A stretch of DNA of 64,000 nucleotides from Diphasiastrum complanatum (GCA_029204225.1 CM055092.1:28570359-28634358), one strand, 5' to 3'; numbered from the stretch's first letter, positions 24,413 through 35,069 are shown. Notes: generated by a model not told the origin, from the sequence alone. Made by a program: numbers and translations.

Positions 24413-25189
24413 CTAGAACTCTAAAATACTAAAATCAAGTTCATCTAGTCTAAAACAAAAAGGAGTACCAATTGTATCTATAGCATCCGATATGTCTTTC
24501 TCAAATTTAAGATAATCATCTGAATCAATATATGTATAGAAATTGGGAGGAGGAAAAGGAGGTGGATGTGTAGTATCTACAACAATTATAGGAGTATCCA
24601 AAACAGAGGTAGCTATATTTACAGCATTATCAACAACAGCATTATCTACAATGGATTCTGGGATAGGCTTCACAGAATTTGAAGGGTTAGGCTTAACTTT
24701 CTTAGGAGCACGCTTGGGGGCTGTCTGCTTCCTAGGACGCTTCATAGGAAGATTAGTCCTATCTACAGGAGTTGGTCTAGGAGCAGCAGGTTGAGATACA
24801 TGTAACCTACAGTACCTATCCCTCATTCTCATCAGAAGCTGAAAATCCTTGGCCATTATGGTAACCCTCTTGGTATGGATGGCAAGCAAAAAAGAATTCT
24901 AAAAAAAAAGGCTAATATAATCTTCAGCAGCCTCCTGAAGGCACTGAAGAACACTCGGTGTGAATCTAACGTGTTGTCCGAGATCATTTCCTGTTATGTT
25001 CCGGACAGCACGGTAGAATGGAGCTCTTGGAATCAACAGAGCTGTTGACCTCTGATACTTGCGTATCTCATAGAGCCACTTGCTGCGGTTGCGCGTTCTA
25101 GGTCTAGCAAGTGGTGTGATGGCAACCGCAGGAGATGAGGATGAGCTAGGAGAGAAAAAGTCTCTCCTTGTCTGCTTTCTCCTATCCAT
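24413..25189 (-). CDS. Centromeric-histone-like H3 protein with C-terminal extension
   Basis: The first ORF (25189-24899) has a basic tail (MDRRKQTRRDFF, serine run) and then an H3 fold: EIRKYQRSTALLIPRAPF, RAVRNI, and the alpha-2 segment LQEAAEDYI. The LLIP and LQEAAEDY forms are those of plant CENH3 rather than canonical H3 (LLIRKLPF, LQEASEAY). After one in-frame TAG (24899-24901) the same frame continues with loop 2 and alpha 3 (LLAIHTKRVTIMAKDFQLL). Then comes an extension of about 130 residues with a basic, NLS-like stretch (MKRPRKQTAPKRAPKK) and an acidic C-terminus. CENH3 normally ends soon after alpha 3. The TAG sits beside a T9 run, so it may be an indel, a sequencing error or real decay. 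Chromatin binding is inferred from the fold. Confidence 0.85.
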
Positions 25190-26002
25190 GGGCGTGAACT
25201 ATGTGATAGCGGACTTGTGTGTGAAGGTTAGGATGAGAAGGAAGGGATGATAAAGAACTCGCAGAGGATTGCTATGTACGGACAGAATGTACGGTATATC
25301 GGACCTATGCGAGCCGAATATCAGAGAGAACGATTAGATTTGAGGAAAGATGCACAAGTGCGATATGAGGAAAGATGTATCGGACCTGTGCGCATGGAAG
25401 GCAGTAGGAGGAATTTCGATTGTGAAGGGCGCGCACAAATGCGATATGCGGAGCGAAAAAAAAAGTGAAAAAAATTCATCGAAATTTGTGATTTTATATC
25501 GGGGTTTGCACGTGCGAAAGAACGTCCTGTCACACATGTGGGAGTTGTACGGACAAATGCGAGAGCAACACATGTCACCCTATCACATTACACATGTGGG
25601 ATTTGTACGACCGAATGCGAGAGCGACACGTGTTTATGAGCAATCGAATGAACATGCGACATGTGTTCAGGTGTCATTTCACACGTGTGCAGGTGTCATC
25701 TCACACGTGCCTGCGCCTGTTGTCGATCTGAAAGTAGACATGTGTCATAAGTCCGTTGACCACACGTGCAAAAATTTAATATAATGGCACGGAAATTGAA
25801 TACCTTTTGCGTTCTCAAAATTCGCGACATATCGCTTTTGTGCGCGCTCATTGTTGTCCGTTTGCTTGCAACTATACCTACTCGCGCACAACTGCGATAT
25901 TCTATATCTGTCTGCCGTACATATCCATCTTCTGCACCATTTTGATAGTTAGATTTGGTTCAGTTCTCCCGCACGCACAAGTGCGATATTCACGTTATTG
26001 CC
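25190..26002. promoter_or_regulatory. Divergent intergenic region with repeated GCGATAT motif
   Basis: This gap separates the minus-strand histone-like gene from the plus-strand transposase-like gene. A motif close to GCACAAGTGCGATAT occurs at 25352-25366, 25431-25447, 25883-25900 and 25974-25989, and inverted at 25829-25845. A 58-bp direct repeat begins at CACATGTGGG (25533 and 25591), with GAATGCGAGAGC-type cores and several CACGTG/CACATGTG E-boxes. The arrangement suggests a bidirectional promoter or transposase-binding array. Confidence 0.55.
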
Positions 26003-27267
26003 ATGGCCTCTTCCTCATCATCCTCACGAGAATCAGGCTTGAGTTCATTTCTGAGTGAATTTGAACAGCGTTTCAGATAACTAGCCTCATTATTACATTA
26101 CATTCATTGAATAGTATTAATACATTGTAAACTAAGTATGATTAATTCTTTGGACAGGTGATGAAAGAGGATCATGATATATTATCATGGATATTCTCAA
26201 GGACATCTTATCCTAGGATCATCAAGGACCATATGGATGGAGGATTTCTCAATGTTCCAGGAGTTGGAGACTTCAATGTTGAATGGCACTTAGCAAGTGA
26301 TTTGAAAACATTGAAATGTATGTATAATGTCTCTCACGGTGCTACATCAAAACACCCTTGTTTGTACTGCATGAAAATGGCAAAAGATGTAACTAGGAGT
26401 ACAAGAATTACTAGAAGATATGCATATCCAAACTGGAAGCCTGTGCTGCCTATCCCCTTAAAAAATGTGCATGTTTGCACTCTTCATGCAGAAGTTAGAT
26501 TAATAGAAAAGATCATTTATCTTCATATAGTTTTTGCTTGGAATACTAAGCCAGCATCATTAGCAAAGGAAGCTATCTCTTAATTAGAAGGTGTTTTATC
26601 AAAAGCAAGACTCCATAAAGGACATGTCAAAATTCAAAAAGATGAAAAGCTTTCAGGAAAGAATGGGAACATGCCAACTAAGCCAAGCATAGGAGGAGCA
26701 AATGCACGTCATTTTCTATCAAATCATACTGGTAAGGCTTCTAATATTCAACACTCAGTCTGGACAGATATTATTGCTGCCACTCAGGACTTCGAGAAAG
26801 ACGGCAAAACCAGAGTACTAAAAGTTGATGTATGGAAAAAACTTGATAGTATGATTGCTATTTTAAGAAAAGAAAAATACTCTGATATTGATAAGAAAGC
26901 TGTCCAAAGGACTTGTGTCGAGTTTGTTAATGCAATATCAAAAGCATGGGGAGAAGATCACATCACTCATTACATGGTTAGTATAAAATTTTCAAAATGC
27001 TTTCAAATTTTCATATATATTTAGATCCAAACATAAGACTAACATTATGATTTTGACATATGCAGCACATACTAAGAGATCACAATGGAGAAGTCACACT
27101 GGCAAGCACGAGCAGCATTTCATTGAAATACACAACATGGAGGAACCAATCAAAAACGAAACTACATTTGTCAATTGTTTCAATGGTTCTACCGCAAAGT
27201 TCAGATTCGACATATAACAAAGTCCACACAATACAACAAGTTTAGAAAAGCATGCAAGTTCATATAG
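26003..27267 (+). CDS. Transposase-like protein (superfamily not assigned)
   Basis: A possible first exon starts at ATG 26003 (a serine-rich [12 protein letters not shown]) and the next begins after TTGGACAG at 26158. The frame then carries DLKTLKCMYNVSHGATSKHP followed by CLYCM, a cysteine motif typical of large uncharacterised transposases. A stop at 26581 interrupts it. A second block (26600-27000) ends THYM at a GT donor, joins an AG acceptor near 27064, and the best frame then reads MEKSHWQARAAF, one TGA, NTQHGG and QLFQWFYRK. These His/Gln-rich blocks look like a conserved transposase end. No DDE triad can be assigned by eye. The gene diverges from the histone-like ORF and is probably the mobility gene of the cluster, now damaged. 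Confidence 0.5.
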
Positions 27268-27283
27268 GAATAGAAAATTAGAT

Positions 27284-27325
27284 GATTGCTGAGTAGAAGA
27301 TCATCATTGCTGAGTAGAAGATCAT
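27284..27325. repeat. 21-bp tandem duplication
   Basis: ATTGCTGAGTAGAAGATCATC is repeated perfectly twice, just beyond the end of the transposase-like gene. Confidence 0.95.
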
Positions 27326-27469
27326 CATGACATGTTCAGAATTGCTTTGCAAATTCATTGAACAAGAGAGGAGCAATACCCAATGTAAATACATTGATTG
27401 TATTATACAAAGTGTCAACTATTCATCATCGGATCTTGTATCAGATTCTATGGTAGTATTGTCATGAAG

Positions 27470-28754
27470 AAATTCTTTGCTAGCATATGCATCTAACTTG
27501 GCTGCGTCAAAACTGATCCAATGGCATATTTTGAGGCATCCGTATGAACATGAAACTCTAATGTCCAATCTGGAGAACGCAGTATTGGTGCTGAAGTTAA
27601 TGCTTTTTTTAACTTTTCATAGGCTTCTAACGCCTCTACTGTCCAAATAGGAACAATAGTTAGTTTGCATATAGGTCATGCTAAATCCACAAAGAAGATA
27701 ATAAAAATTCGATAGTAGTTCACATGACCCATAAACACATAAACTCCTCGAATTGTTGCTGGCAGTGGCAGTTCCACAATAACCTTGATCTTAGAATAAT
27801 CGGTGGAAACACCATGTCTTGATATCACATGTCCAAGCACAACTCCGTGCGAAACCCATATCTAACATTTTTTTGGATTTAGAAAAATCTGATATTTGCG
27901 ATATCTTTCAAATACTTTCTCCAATCGATCCAGGTGGTCTGTATCTATACTATGAACTCCCAAGTCGTCCAAGTAAATTTCAAGGAATTTCTGCAGATAA
28001 TCTTTAAAAGCAAATTGCATTACTCTTTGGAATGAACTTGGTGTATTACAGAGTCCAAACAGCATTATTTGTAAGCATAGGTGTCCCATTCTGTTGCAAA
28101 AGCAGTTTTGTGGCAATCGACAGGTGCAATCTTAACCTGGTTGTAACCACTAAATCCATCCAAGAAATTATAAGCTTTCGCTCCAGCAAGGCGATCCAAA
28201 ATGCTTTCAGTAAAAGGTAATGGAAAGTGATTCTTCTGTGTCACTTTATTCAATGCTTTGAGATTCACACAGATTCACAATTTTTCATTTTTCTTAGGAA
28301 CAATGACAATCGGTGAAATTCATTCTGTATGCTAGATCTCATAAATGAAATCGGCATCAAGCAATCTCTGAAGTTCTTTCTTTATCAGATCTGCCACATT
28401 AGGATTACAACGATAGAACTTTGTAACCTTTGGAACTGCATCCGGTACTAAAGGTATGGTATGTTCAATCACTGATGTCGGAATACCCTTCAAATCTTGA
28501 TAAGTCCATGCAAAGCAATCTTGATACTTAATAAGTAGCAAACGGAGTGCTTGATATTGTTCAGGAGTAAGTTGTGATCCCACTTGTACAATCTTTTTCG
28601 GTTCTCCTGGTTCAGCAAGATTCATTGGCTGCGTCCTAGCTGGGCCATCGTAAACCTCTTTAGATTCTGGCATGTGTTCTTCAGGTTCACAATGTGCTTT
28701 AGGTAACATGATAACCACATCATCCAGTGTATAACGTTTAAAATGCTTTGGCAT
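27470..28754 (-). pseudogene. Ty3/gypsy reverse transcriptase (broken)
   Basis: The RT N-terminus is read from 28754 (EQYQALRLLLIKYQDCFAW; IPLVPDAVPKV; LQRLLDADFIYEI). It continues through a TAG as WISPIVIVPKK, NLKALNKVTQKNHFPLPF, ILDRLAGAKAYNFLDGFSGY and QVKIAP. A frame change near 28065 leads to FGLCNTPSSFQRVMQ and IYLDDLGVHS, where a LDD replaces the usual VDD of the catalytic box. Further decayed sequence to about 27470 may be connection and RNase H. The element stops here and its integrase half is missing. It is continuous with the gag and protease parts at 28761-31476. Confidence 0.88.
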
Positions 28755-30239
28755 ATCATGCTAGACTACATTTGCCTGTTCTTTTTCAAAATGACTTGTC
28801 TTGGATCTTCGTTTAGCCTTCTTAGCAGGAAGTGAACGTGGAGGTGATGACTTTCGGGATGATAAATCTTTCTTCACAGGTAAAGACTTTCTAGACGATG
28901 ATGTCTTGCTGGAAATCTGACTTGAAGAATCATTCTTGACTTTTCCTTTGCCTTTATCCAATAGAGATGGCACTTCCTTTGAATCAATCTTTTGAGGGAG
29001 ATTTTTCCATTTCAGGACCGTATTATAGTGTTGCTTAGCTTGTTTCTTCGTTATCAAACTTGTGATCCTTCCTCCCTTCAATATAATTGCTTTGGGAGAT
29101 TTGATTGTTGGTTCATCAGGAACATTACGCACTCCAAAACTGGTCAAATCCATATGATGTATAATTTGTTCATCCGTAAGTTCTGCATTGCCATCATAAG
29201 TTAAGGCATGGCTCACTGGTATGAGATCATCCTCAATTGGATCTGATATAGGTTCTGTTAATATCTAGGCTACATTCAGCACCTTTAGTGGAAACATGAT
29301 TGGTGTATCCAAAGTTCAATCTAATAAGAAAATCTCGCTCAACTCTGATTGAATATCTTGTTGGCACATATATCCTGCTGTACAATCAATTGTTGCAAGA
29401 GCTTCATTCCAATTGACAGTATCCGTTTGAGAATCATAATGAATTCCCAATTTTTTCTCTGGTCGATCACAAGTGTGATCTGTTGTTGATGAATTGTCAT
29501 CCGCTTTTTGAACCACTGGTTTGATAGTCCAAGTCGTAGGATCAACTTTAACTGCACGTTCACGATTTTCAAAAGTGACTTTTCCGGTACTCCAATTATG
29601 AATTATTTGCACAACTCATAACCATGGACGTCCTAATAGAACTCGGTAGACATTTGGGTCTTATGGTAAGTCCATCACGACGAAAATAATGACAAACTGT
29701 ACTCCTGCAATCCTGACATGTATATCTTCCACCATTCCTCGTGGACGAACTGTCGTTTGATCCACTAGCTTAATAGCAAAAGTAGCAGGCTTAATCTTTG
29801 TAAGGCCCCATTTTGTACATAGGTTTGTAGAAATCAGGTTACTCCTGAACCGCCATTTATCACGGCTACTTCTTTAGAAAATTGTCTCTGTGGTATCGGC
29901 AAAGTGATATTCTTTTGTTCACTTTCCAAGCGACTCCAACATGGAGTACATCGTTAGATTCTTCAAATCCAGCACAAAAAAGTGGCTCTTGGTGGACTTC
30001 TAGTTCTTCTTGAACTAACTTTTGCGCTTGATCTTGCTAGACAAAATGTTCATGAGTAATTCTGTATGCGATGCTTCCGGTTCAATCATTTTGAAGGGTT
30101 CTTTGTGATGATGTAATTGATCATTCATATCCATACGTAAATTTCTTGGAGGCTGCAATGGTGAAGACCGAACTTTAGCTGTTACTTTAGAAGCCTCAAG
30201 TTCCTCTTCTTCTTGCAGATGTTTAATCCACTGTCTCAT
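28755..30239 (-). pseudogene. Ty3/gypsy protease and Ser/Lys-rich linker (broken)
   Basis: Frames between gag and RT. Near 29660-29600 the text VYRVLLGRPWL then IIHNWSTGKVTF is the usual end of a gypsy aspartic protease; the catalytic D-[ST]-G is not preserved clearly. A 151-codon ORF (28761-29216) is a linker with NTVLKWKNLPQ and a serine/lysine-rich SSRKSLPVKKDLSSRKSS tract leading into RT. A 74-codon frame at 30015-30239 is acidic and joins the gag end. Several stops separate the blocks. Confidence 0.75.
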
Positions 30240-30251
30240 ATCTTGATATCT

Positions 30252-31476
30252 TCATTTTTTTGCATTAAGATTTAGATAGACTCCCGATGTTGTTGGTGTT
30301 TCGTTCAATGATATAGAATCAGCAGGTACTGGATCCACTACTGGTTCTTTTTGCTTTTGTGCTCTAGTGACCACCATCAAGGGTGCACTTGGTTTAATTT
30401 GAGCTATTGATCCTTGCTTGATGGTTATCAAATTTACAAGTGTTGTAACTGGTGGTGGCTTTAGTCTTGCTGGATAGTCTTTATAGCAATGCCCATATCC
30501 ACAATCACGACAGAATGGTACAAATTTTTCTTTATTTGTGCATTCTGCAACTCTGTGATTTTCTCCACATGCAAAGCATCCAAGTGGTGCTCTGGTCCAA
30601 TTTCTCGAGGCTTGTTGTTGAGCAACATCATAAATGGCATACTGTTCTGAAGATCCACCTTCCTGATCATTACCATAGCTCCATTGCTCAGCACTTCCGT
30701 AAGGTTCTGGTTCCATCAAATTGGCAGGAGGAGCGGAGTGTTTTGGTGGGGCAGGCAAAGCTAGAGTTTTCGGGTATCCAAGAGTAGATTGTCGTAGTCT
30801 TGCTGCTGGATTTCCTCCATACTGTGGATCTTGATATCCCATCTGGGCATACCGTTACTGAATTATTCGAGGGTTGAAGTTGCAAAAAGTAGTCTCATGG
30901 TCAGGTGAATTACACAGATGGTAAACATTGATTTCCATTCATTTTTTCAATTGAGGACACTCGTTCACTGTGTGATTTCTTGTACAAATAGAACACCAGA
31001 TATTTTCCCTGGTAGGAAAAGTCTTTGCAAACTTCTCAAGTTCCTTGTTCGCTTCTCCGTGGAAATTTTCCAATGCTTTGATCTTCTCATCAAGTCGCAA
31101 CTGCAACTTTTCCATCTGTTTCTACTGGGTCTTCCCAAGTTTCTCGAAGTCATTGAGCATCATTTCTGTAGTCGCATTGGCATTCGTTGATGCAATAGTG
31201 GTGGATGTCGTAGTAGTCTGCCCTGTTGTATAAGGCAACATACTGACATTCGGCTCATCAATTGAATCTTCATCCTCCTCCCGAATTGCATTGTCCATAG
31301 CATTTTGCAAAAATGCGTACTCATTATGGCGTTTTAGCACACGTCTGATCCGTTTAGGTAGACCTGACAAAAACCACATAATCATGGCATTTTCATTAAT
31401 CAGCTCAAGTTCGCATTCAGATCTAAGACGTTTCACCCTTTCGATGTGATCTCAAACCATTTCCCTCTTTTCCATT
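30252..31476 (-). pseudogene. Ty3/gypsy gag with zinc knuckles (broken)
   Basis: The capsid-like C-terminal part reads RVKRLRSECELELINENAMI then MWFLSGLPKRIRRVLKR. Three Cys/His clusters follow: CSICTRNHTVNECPQ, HLCNSPDHETTFC and CFACGENHRVAECTN then FCRDCGYGHC. The last ORF (30842-30252) is proline-rich and ends with TRAQKQKEP. In-frame stops lie near 31121, 30952 and 30855. The N-terminal gag is missing because the fragment abuts copia B integrase at about 31476. The same knuckle order is seen in the plus-strand gag at 40940-42558. Confidence 0.85.
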
Positions 31477-33069
31477 TTAAATACACTTGATTGCTTTGGC
31501 ATCAAGTTTCTTTCGCTCCTCCTTTGGCACATGTACATAGGCCTTACATCCAATGACACAAAACTTGTCGATTTTTGGCTTTATTCCAGTAAATGCTTCT
31601 TCAGGAGTCACATTTGGAACCGCAACTGTAGGGTTCTTGTTTTGCAAAAACGTTGTCGCACTGCACGCTTCCGACCAAAGTGAATCGGTCAAGCCCATTT
31701 GCTTCATCATGGAGCGTGCACTCTCCAGAATAGTCCTGTTTTTCCTTTCAGCTACACCATTACTATGCGGCGTGTGTGACTGTGTGAATTGTCTTTTGAT
31801 GCCGTGCTCTTTGCAAAAGTCTTCAAAATCATCAGATTTGTATTCGCCCCCTCTATCAGATCTTAGCACTTTGATACGTGCATCCAGTTGGTTCTCTACC
31901 AAAGTCTTGAACTCCTTGAAGCGAGCAAAAACGTCAGATTTCTTCTTCAAGAAATAGATCCATGTCCTCCTAGAGTAATCATCTATGAAAGTCATAAAAT
32001 AATATGCTTTCCCCAATGACATGGTCCTCATTGGGCCACACAGGTCGCTGTGAATGAGTTCCAGCGGTTTCTTAGCTCTTGCAGTTCCACCTTTCTTGAA
32101 TGTCTCCCTGTGATGCTTTCCCATGATGCATCCTTCACATATTGCATGATGATCATCCTGCAATGCCGGTAACCCTATTACCATCTTCAGCTTTGCCATC
32201 AATCTCAAGCTCCCATAGTTCAAATGACCAAGTCTTCTGTGCCACAACTCGGATTGAGATGTTGTTGAGATAGCCAAACCATATTCACCTGGTTTTGCAG
32301 CATCCAATTTATAAAGGCCACAGTTACTATCTCTATAACCATTCACCACCACTTTATGGTTGTGGTTCATATCCTTCATAAGGCATCCATCCTTGACAAA
32401 TTCAACTTTAAGATGTTGATTTGCCATTACACCAACAGAAAGCAAACTCTTTTTGAGTCCAGGAGCATAAAGTACATTAGGGATGTTTTTGATTTTGCCA
32501 TCAGAAAATTGCACAGGTACATTGCCCACACCCTGTATCTGGCATTCCTCTCCATTGGCTTGAGTGACCTTATCCCCATCGTCGATTGGTGAGAATTTTT
32601 CAAACCAATCACGTTTTCCGATCATATGCCTTGTGGCGCCTGAATCTATGAACCATCTGGCACCATCATCAACTTGGGATGCCGATGACGATGAGAAGAC
32701 ACTTGTCTCGTCATCTTCTCCATCATCTTCGGCAATGTTTCCTTGTTGAGTCACTTTTCCCGCCTTTATGTCCGCTTTTTTCTTATAACACTCACGTGCC
32801 CAATGACCCAGTTTGTGGCAATAGTAACATTTGTCTTTCTTCTTCTTTTTCTCTTTTGATGACGACTCTCCCTCATCATCATCATCCTTGGATTTCTTAG
32901 GAATCCTTTTCCATCCTTTCTGCTTGCCTTTAGCAAGCAAGGCTTGATCCTCCTGTGGGGTTTGCCTTGACTTCACCACTTCGCGACGCTGCTCTTCTTG
33001 CAACATGATTCCGTGGAAGTCTTCAAAAGTAGGCAACCTCTCCCTCGAAGCAATGCCGCTCACAAACAT
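31477..33069 (-). CDS. Copia family B zinc knuckle-protease-integrase (530-codon ORF)
   Basis: An uninterrupted ORF of a Ty1/copia polyprotein. In order it has a gag C-terminus with Lys-rich stretch, the zinc knuckle CYYCHKLGHWAREC (about residues 81-94), the protease active site WFIDSGATRHM (about 139-149), and the integrase zinc-binding HRRLGHLNYGSL with CEGCIMGK. The integrase catalytic core follows: LELIHSDLCGPM, YFMTFIDDYSRRTWIYF, LRSDRGGEY and NGVAERKNRTI. It stops at LDAKAIKCI, where copia proteins continue FVGY, so the element is cut at 31477 and joined to gypsy gag. The ORF is the best-preserved part of this element. It continues the gag at 33070-33570 after a stop. RT and RNase H of the same family are at 53255-54595. 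Confidence 0.92.
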   Translation of the reverse strand: MFVSGIASRERLPTFEDFHGIMLQEEQRREVVKSRQTPQEDQALLAKGKQKGWKRIPKKSKDDDDEGESSSKEKKKKKDKCYYCHKLGHWARECYKKKADIKAGKVTQQGNIAEDDGEDDETSVFSSSSASQVDDGARWFIDSGATRHMIGKRDWFEKFSPIDDGDKVTQANGEECQIQGVGNVPVQFSDGKIKNIPNVLYAPGLKKSLLSVGVMANQHLKVEFVKDGCLMKDMNHNHKVVVNGYRDSNCGLYKLDAAKPGEYGLAISTTSQSELWHRRLGHLNYGSLRLMAKLKMVIGLPALQDDHHAICEGCIMGKHHRETFKKGGTARAKKPLELIHSDLCGPMRTMSLGKAYYFMTFIDDYSRRTWIYFLKKKSDVFARFKEFKTLVENQLDARIKVLRSDRGGEYKSDDFEDFCKEHGIKRQFTQSHTPHSNGVAERKNRTILESARSMMKQMGLTDSLWSEACSATTFLQNKNPTVAVPNVTPEEAFTGIKPKIDKFCVIGCKAYVHVPKEERKKLDAKAIKCI

Positions 33070-33570
33070 CTATAGCCCTTCCAAGACACCGCTCATTGTG
33101 GTATGTACCAATTCAATATCCCTGATTGGTTCTCCAATCGCCACAAGTTGATCTCTCAGCTCCTTTATCCTGGTGAAGAAAGATCCCACTGATTCACTTT
33201 CTTCCATCCTTACTGCGTTCAATCTTGACTTCAAGAACATGGCCCGAGCTGGATTGCAAGTTTGAAATTGCATTCTAAGAGCTTACCAAGCTCCCCTAAC
33301 CATCGTGGCATCACTTATATGAGTGATCACATGGTCTTTCACTGAAAGATTGATCAAGGACAATGCTCTCTGCGTCTTTTTATCAAAGGCCCTTATGTCA
33401 CCTGGAGTGGTATTTGTCTAGACTTCAATACCGCCACGATCTCCCACAACTCGTTCTCCATCAAAATGCTCTTCATTTTGAATTTTCAGATGTTGTAGTT
33501 AGAAGCCCCATCAAGTTTGCTTGCATCGCCCAAAATTGCCTCATTGATGTTTGTCGTCTCCAAACTGCTT
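33070..33570 (-). pseudogene. Copia family B gag (UBN2-type), interrupted
   Basis: The frame reads TPGDIRAFDKKTQRALSLIN, SVKDHVITHISDAT, REAW, a stop, then ALRMQFQTCNPARAMFLKSR, LNAVRMEESESVGSFFTRIK and ELRDQLVAIGEPI. These are the conserved helices of copia Gag (UBN2/DUF4219 group). The N-terminal part (about 33430-33570) holds further stops. It lies downstream of the LTR and PBS at 34792-35053. Confidence 0.8.
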
Positions 33571-34791
33571 GAAACTTCACCTGTAGGCTATAAAGTGTAT
33601 GCTAGAGCCAACCGTGATGTCCGAAATCAATAATAATGACCTGCAATTTTTTGCTTACCAGGCCACCCGCCGCTCTTTCACCAAATTGAAAGCCAAACTG
33701 GCGTCGTTTTTCGAAATGTTTCTCGTCACCAACTCCCAGCTTCCTGCCCAGTGGAATGGTGAAATCACTTTTGGCATGCTTTGAACACTTTTTCCACTGC
33801 AATCACTCTATTTTGGTGTACCGTACTTGTAGGTACAGTCAGGGTGCCCTTCATTTGGAGGCTATAGCCTTTCGTTTGGCCAAAATAGGCTATAGGAGGT
33901 GAAAATAAGGGCAATTTGGGTTTTTGAACTGTTTCTTCAGTGTGAAGAAACTTCACCCTTCAAAAACTTGGGACCCAACAATTTTTTCAGTTTGAAGATT
34001 TTTAATAAAGTTGCAATGCACTTTGCACTTCAGACCCCTTCAGGTTTTTTCACATCAATCCAACGAATCCTTTAGATCCAACGACCCATCTGTCGTGTAA
34101 TAACCATCGTCGATCTATGTGATTCGAGATCGGACATTGATCAAGGGCCTTTGAAGCACGAGGCACTTCGGGCCACTAACCGACTAGCTAAACTGGGCGC
34201 GCGAGGTCCCGCGACCTCTCCTCCTCTTCTCTCTCTCTACGATGGATTTTCCTCTCTTTTCACAGGCTATGGCTGCTTCATGTGGATCGATCTGGCTGCT
34301 TTCTTTCTCCTCGGCCAGTCGCGGCCTCCTTACTGCTGAGTCGCACTACCAGGGCGCCCATTCTCGGCAACTTACAGCTCTGAAAAAGGCCTCTTACAAG
34401 GAGATATCCCAGATTTTGCACTTTGAAACCCTAGCAACTTTGAAGAGAAGGATATATTGGGCTTTACTCAGGCTTTCTCTGAGCTTTCACTTGCAGCTCC
34501 TATCTGGCTGAGGTCGCCCTACATCAGGCCATCTTCTACTCCAAACCGCTCTTCAAACGATGTCCGATTGGATTCAAACCAATCACAAACGCCAAGCAAC
34601 CCTCCAGAAGAATTTTCAGCTTCAATCTTTGCTTGCTTTTTTATTCAACCGACAATTCCCTGTCTTTGAATCCTTTTTACAGTTTTGAGCCATTTCACAA
34701 ATCTCCACAGACTCGATTTTGTGCTTCCTAGCCAACAAACCGTCGTGAATTCGCAGCTCTTTGTTCTTGTCCGGTGATTCAAGCCACCAAG
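33571..34791 (-). other. Copia B 5' untranslated leader
   Basis: About 1.2 kb between the PBS and gag without conserved coding content. It includes a GC-rich segment (34185-34230) and a CT-rich tract. A leader of this length is long for copia, so it may contain an inserted sequence. Confidence 0.5.
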
Positions 34792-34805
34792 GGCTCTAAT
34801 ACCAA
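34792..34805 (-). other. Primer-binding site, initiator-Met tRNA
   Basis: The minus strand reads TTGGTATTAGAGCC directly after the LTR end. It differs from the usual plant copia PBS TGGTATCAGAGCC by one base. Confidence 0.85.
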
Positions 34806-35053
34806 GTTAAGAAACATAGTTTAGACACCCGACTGGATCAATCACCACAGCACAACGTCAAGTGCAACAAGACCACATAATTGCTCTCCTCCTCAAACTG
34901 TATATTCAACTGATAAGTAAGTACAAAGATAAGTTGCTTAAAAGCACTCAAAGGGCTCATAAAAGAAAGATGGCCCGATAACTCCAGACCTAAGCACACG
35001 TGGTGCCGTCGAAATAAGAAAGCACTGTATAAGTCGATCATTGCTATTTTAAC
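34806..35053 (-). repeat. 5' LTR of copia family B
   Basis: The 248-bp segment matches the plus-strand LTR at 54688-54936 nearly throughout, for example GCAATGATCGACTTATACAG and TTATCAGTTGAATATACAG. On its own strand it starts GTTAAAATAGC and ends TTTCTTAAC, so its ends are GT...AC rather than the canonical TG...CA. It interrupts, or abuts, the phosphatase-like fragment to its right. Confidence 0.93.
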
Positions 35054-35069
35054 TGGAATATGGTCATCC

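Noticed and set aside
24543-24794. Plus-strand glycine-rich ORF
   Set aside because: Antisense to the histone-like extension, whose minus frame is supported by the fold.
25321-25784. Cysteine-rich ORFs on both strands in the divergent gap
   Set aside because: Mutually antisense frames over the repeated motif region; no conserved domain.
31553-31957. Plus-strand 134-codon ORF
   Set aside because: Antisense to the copia B integrase.
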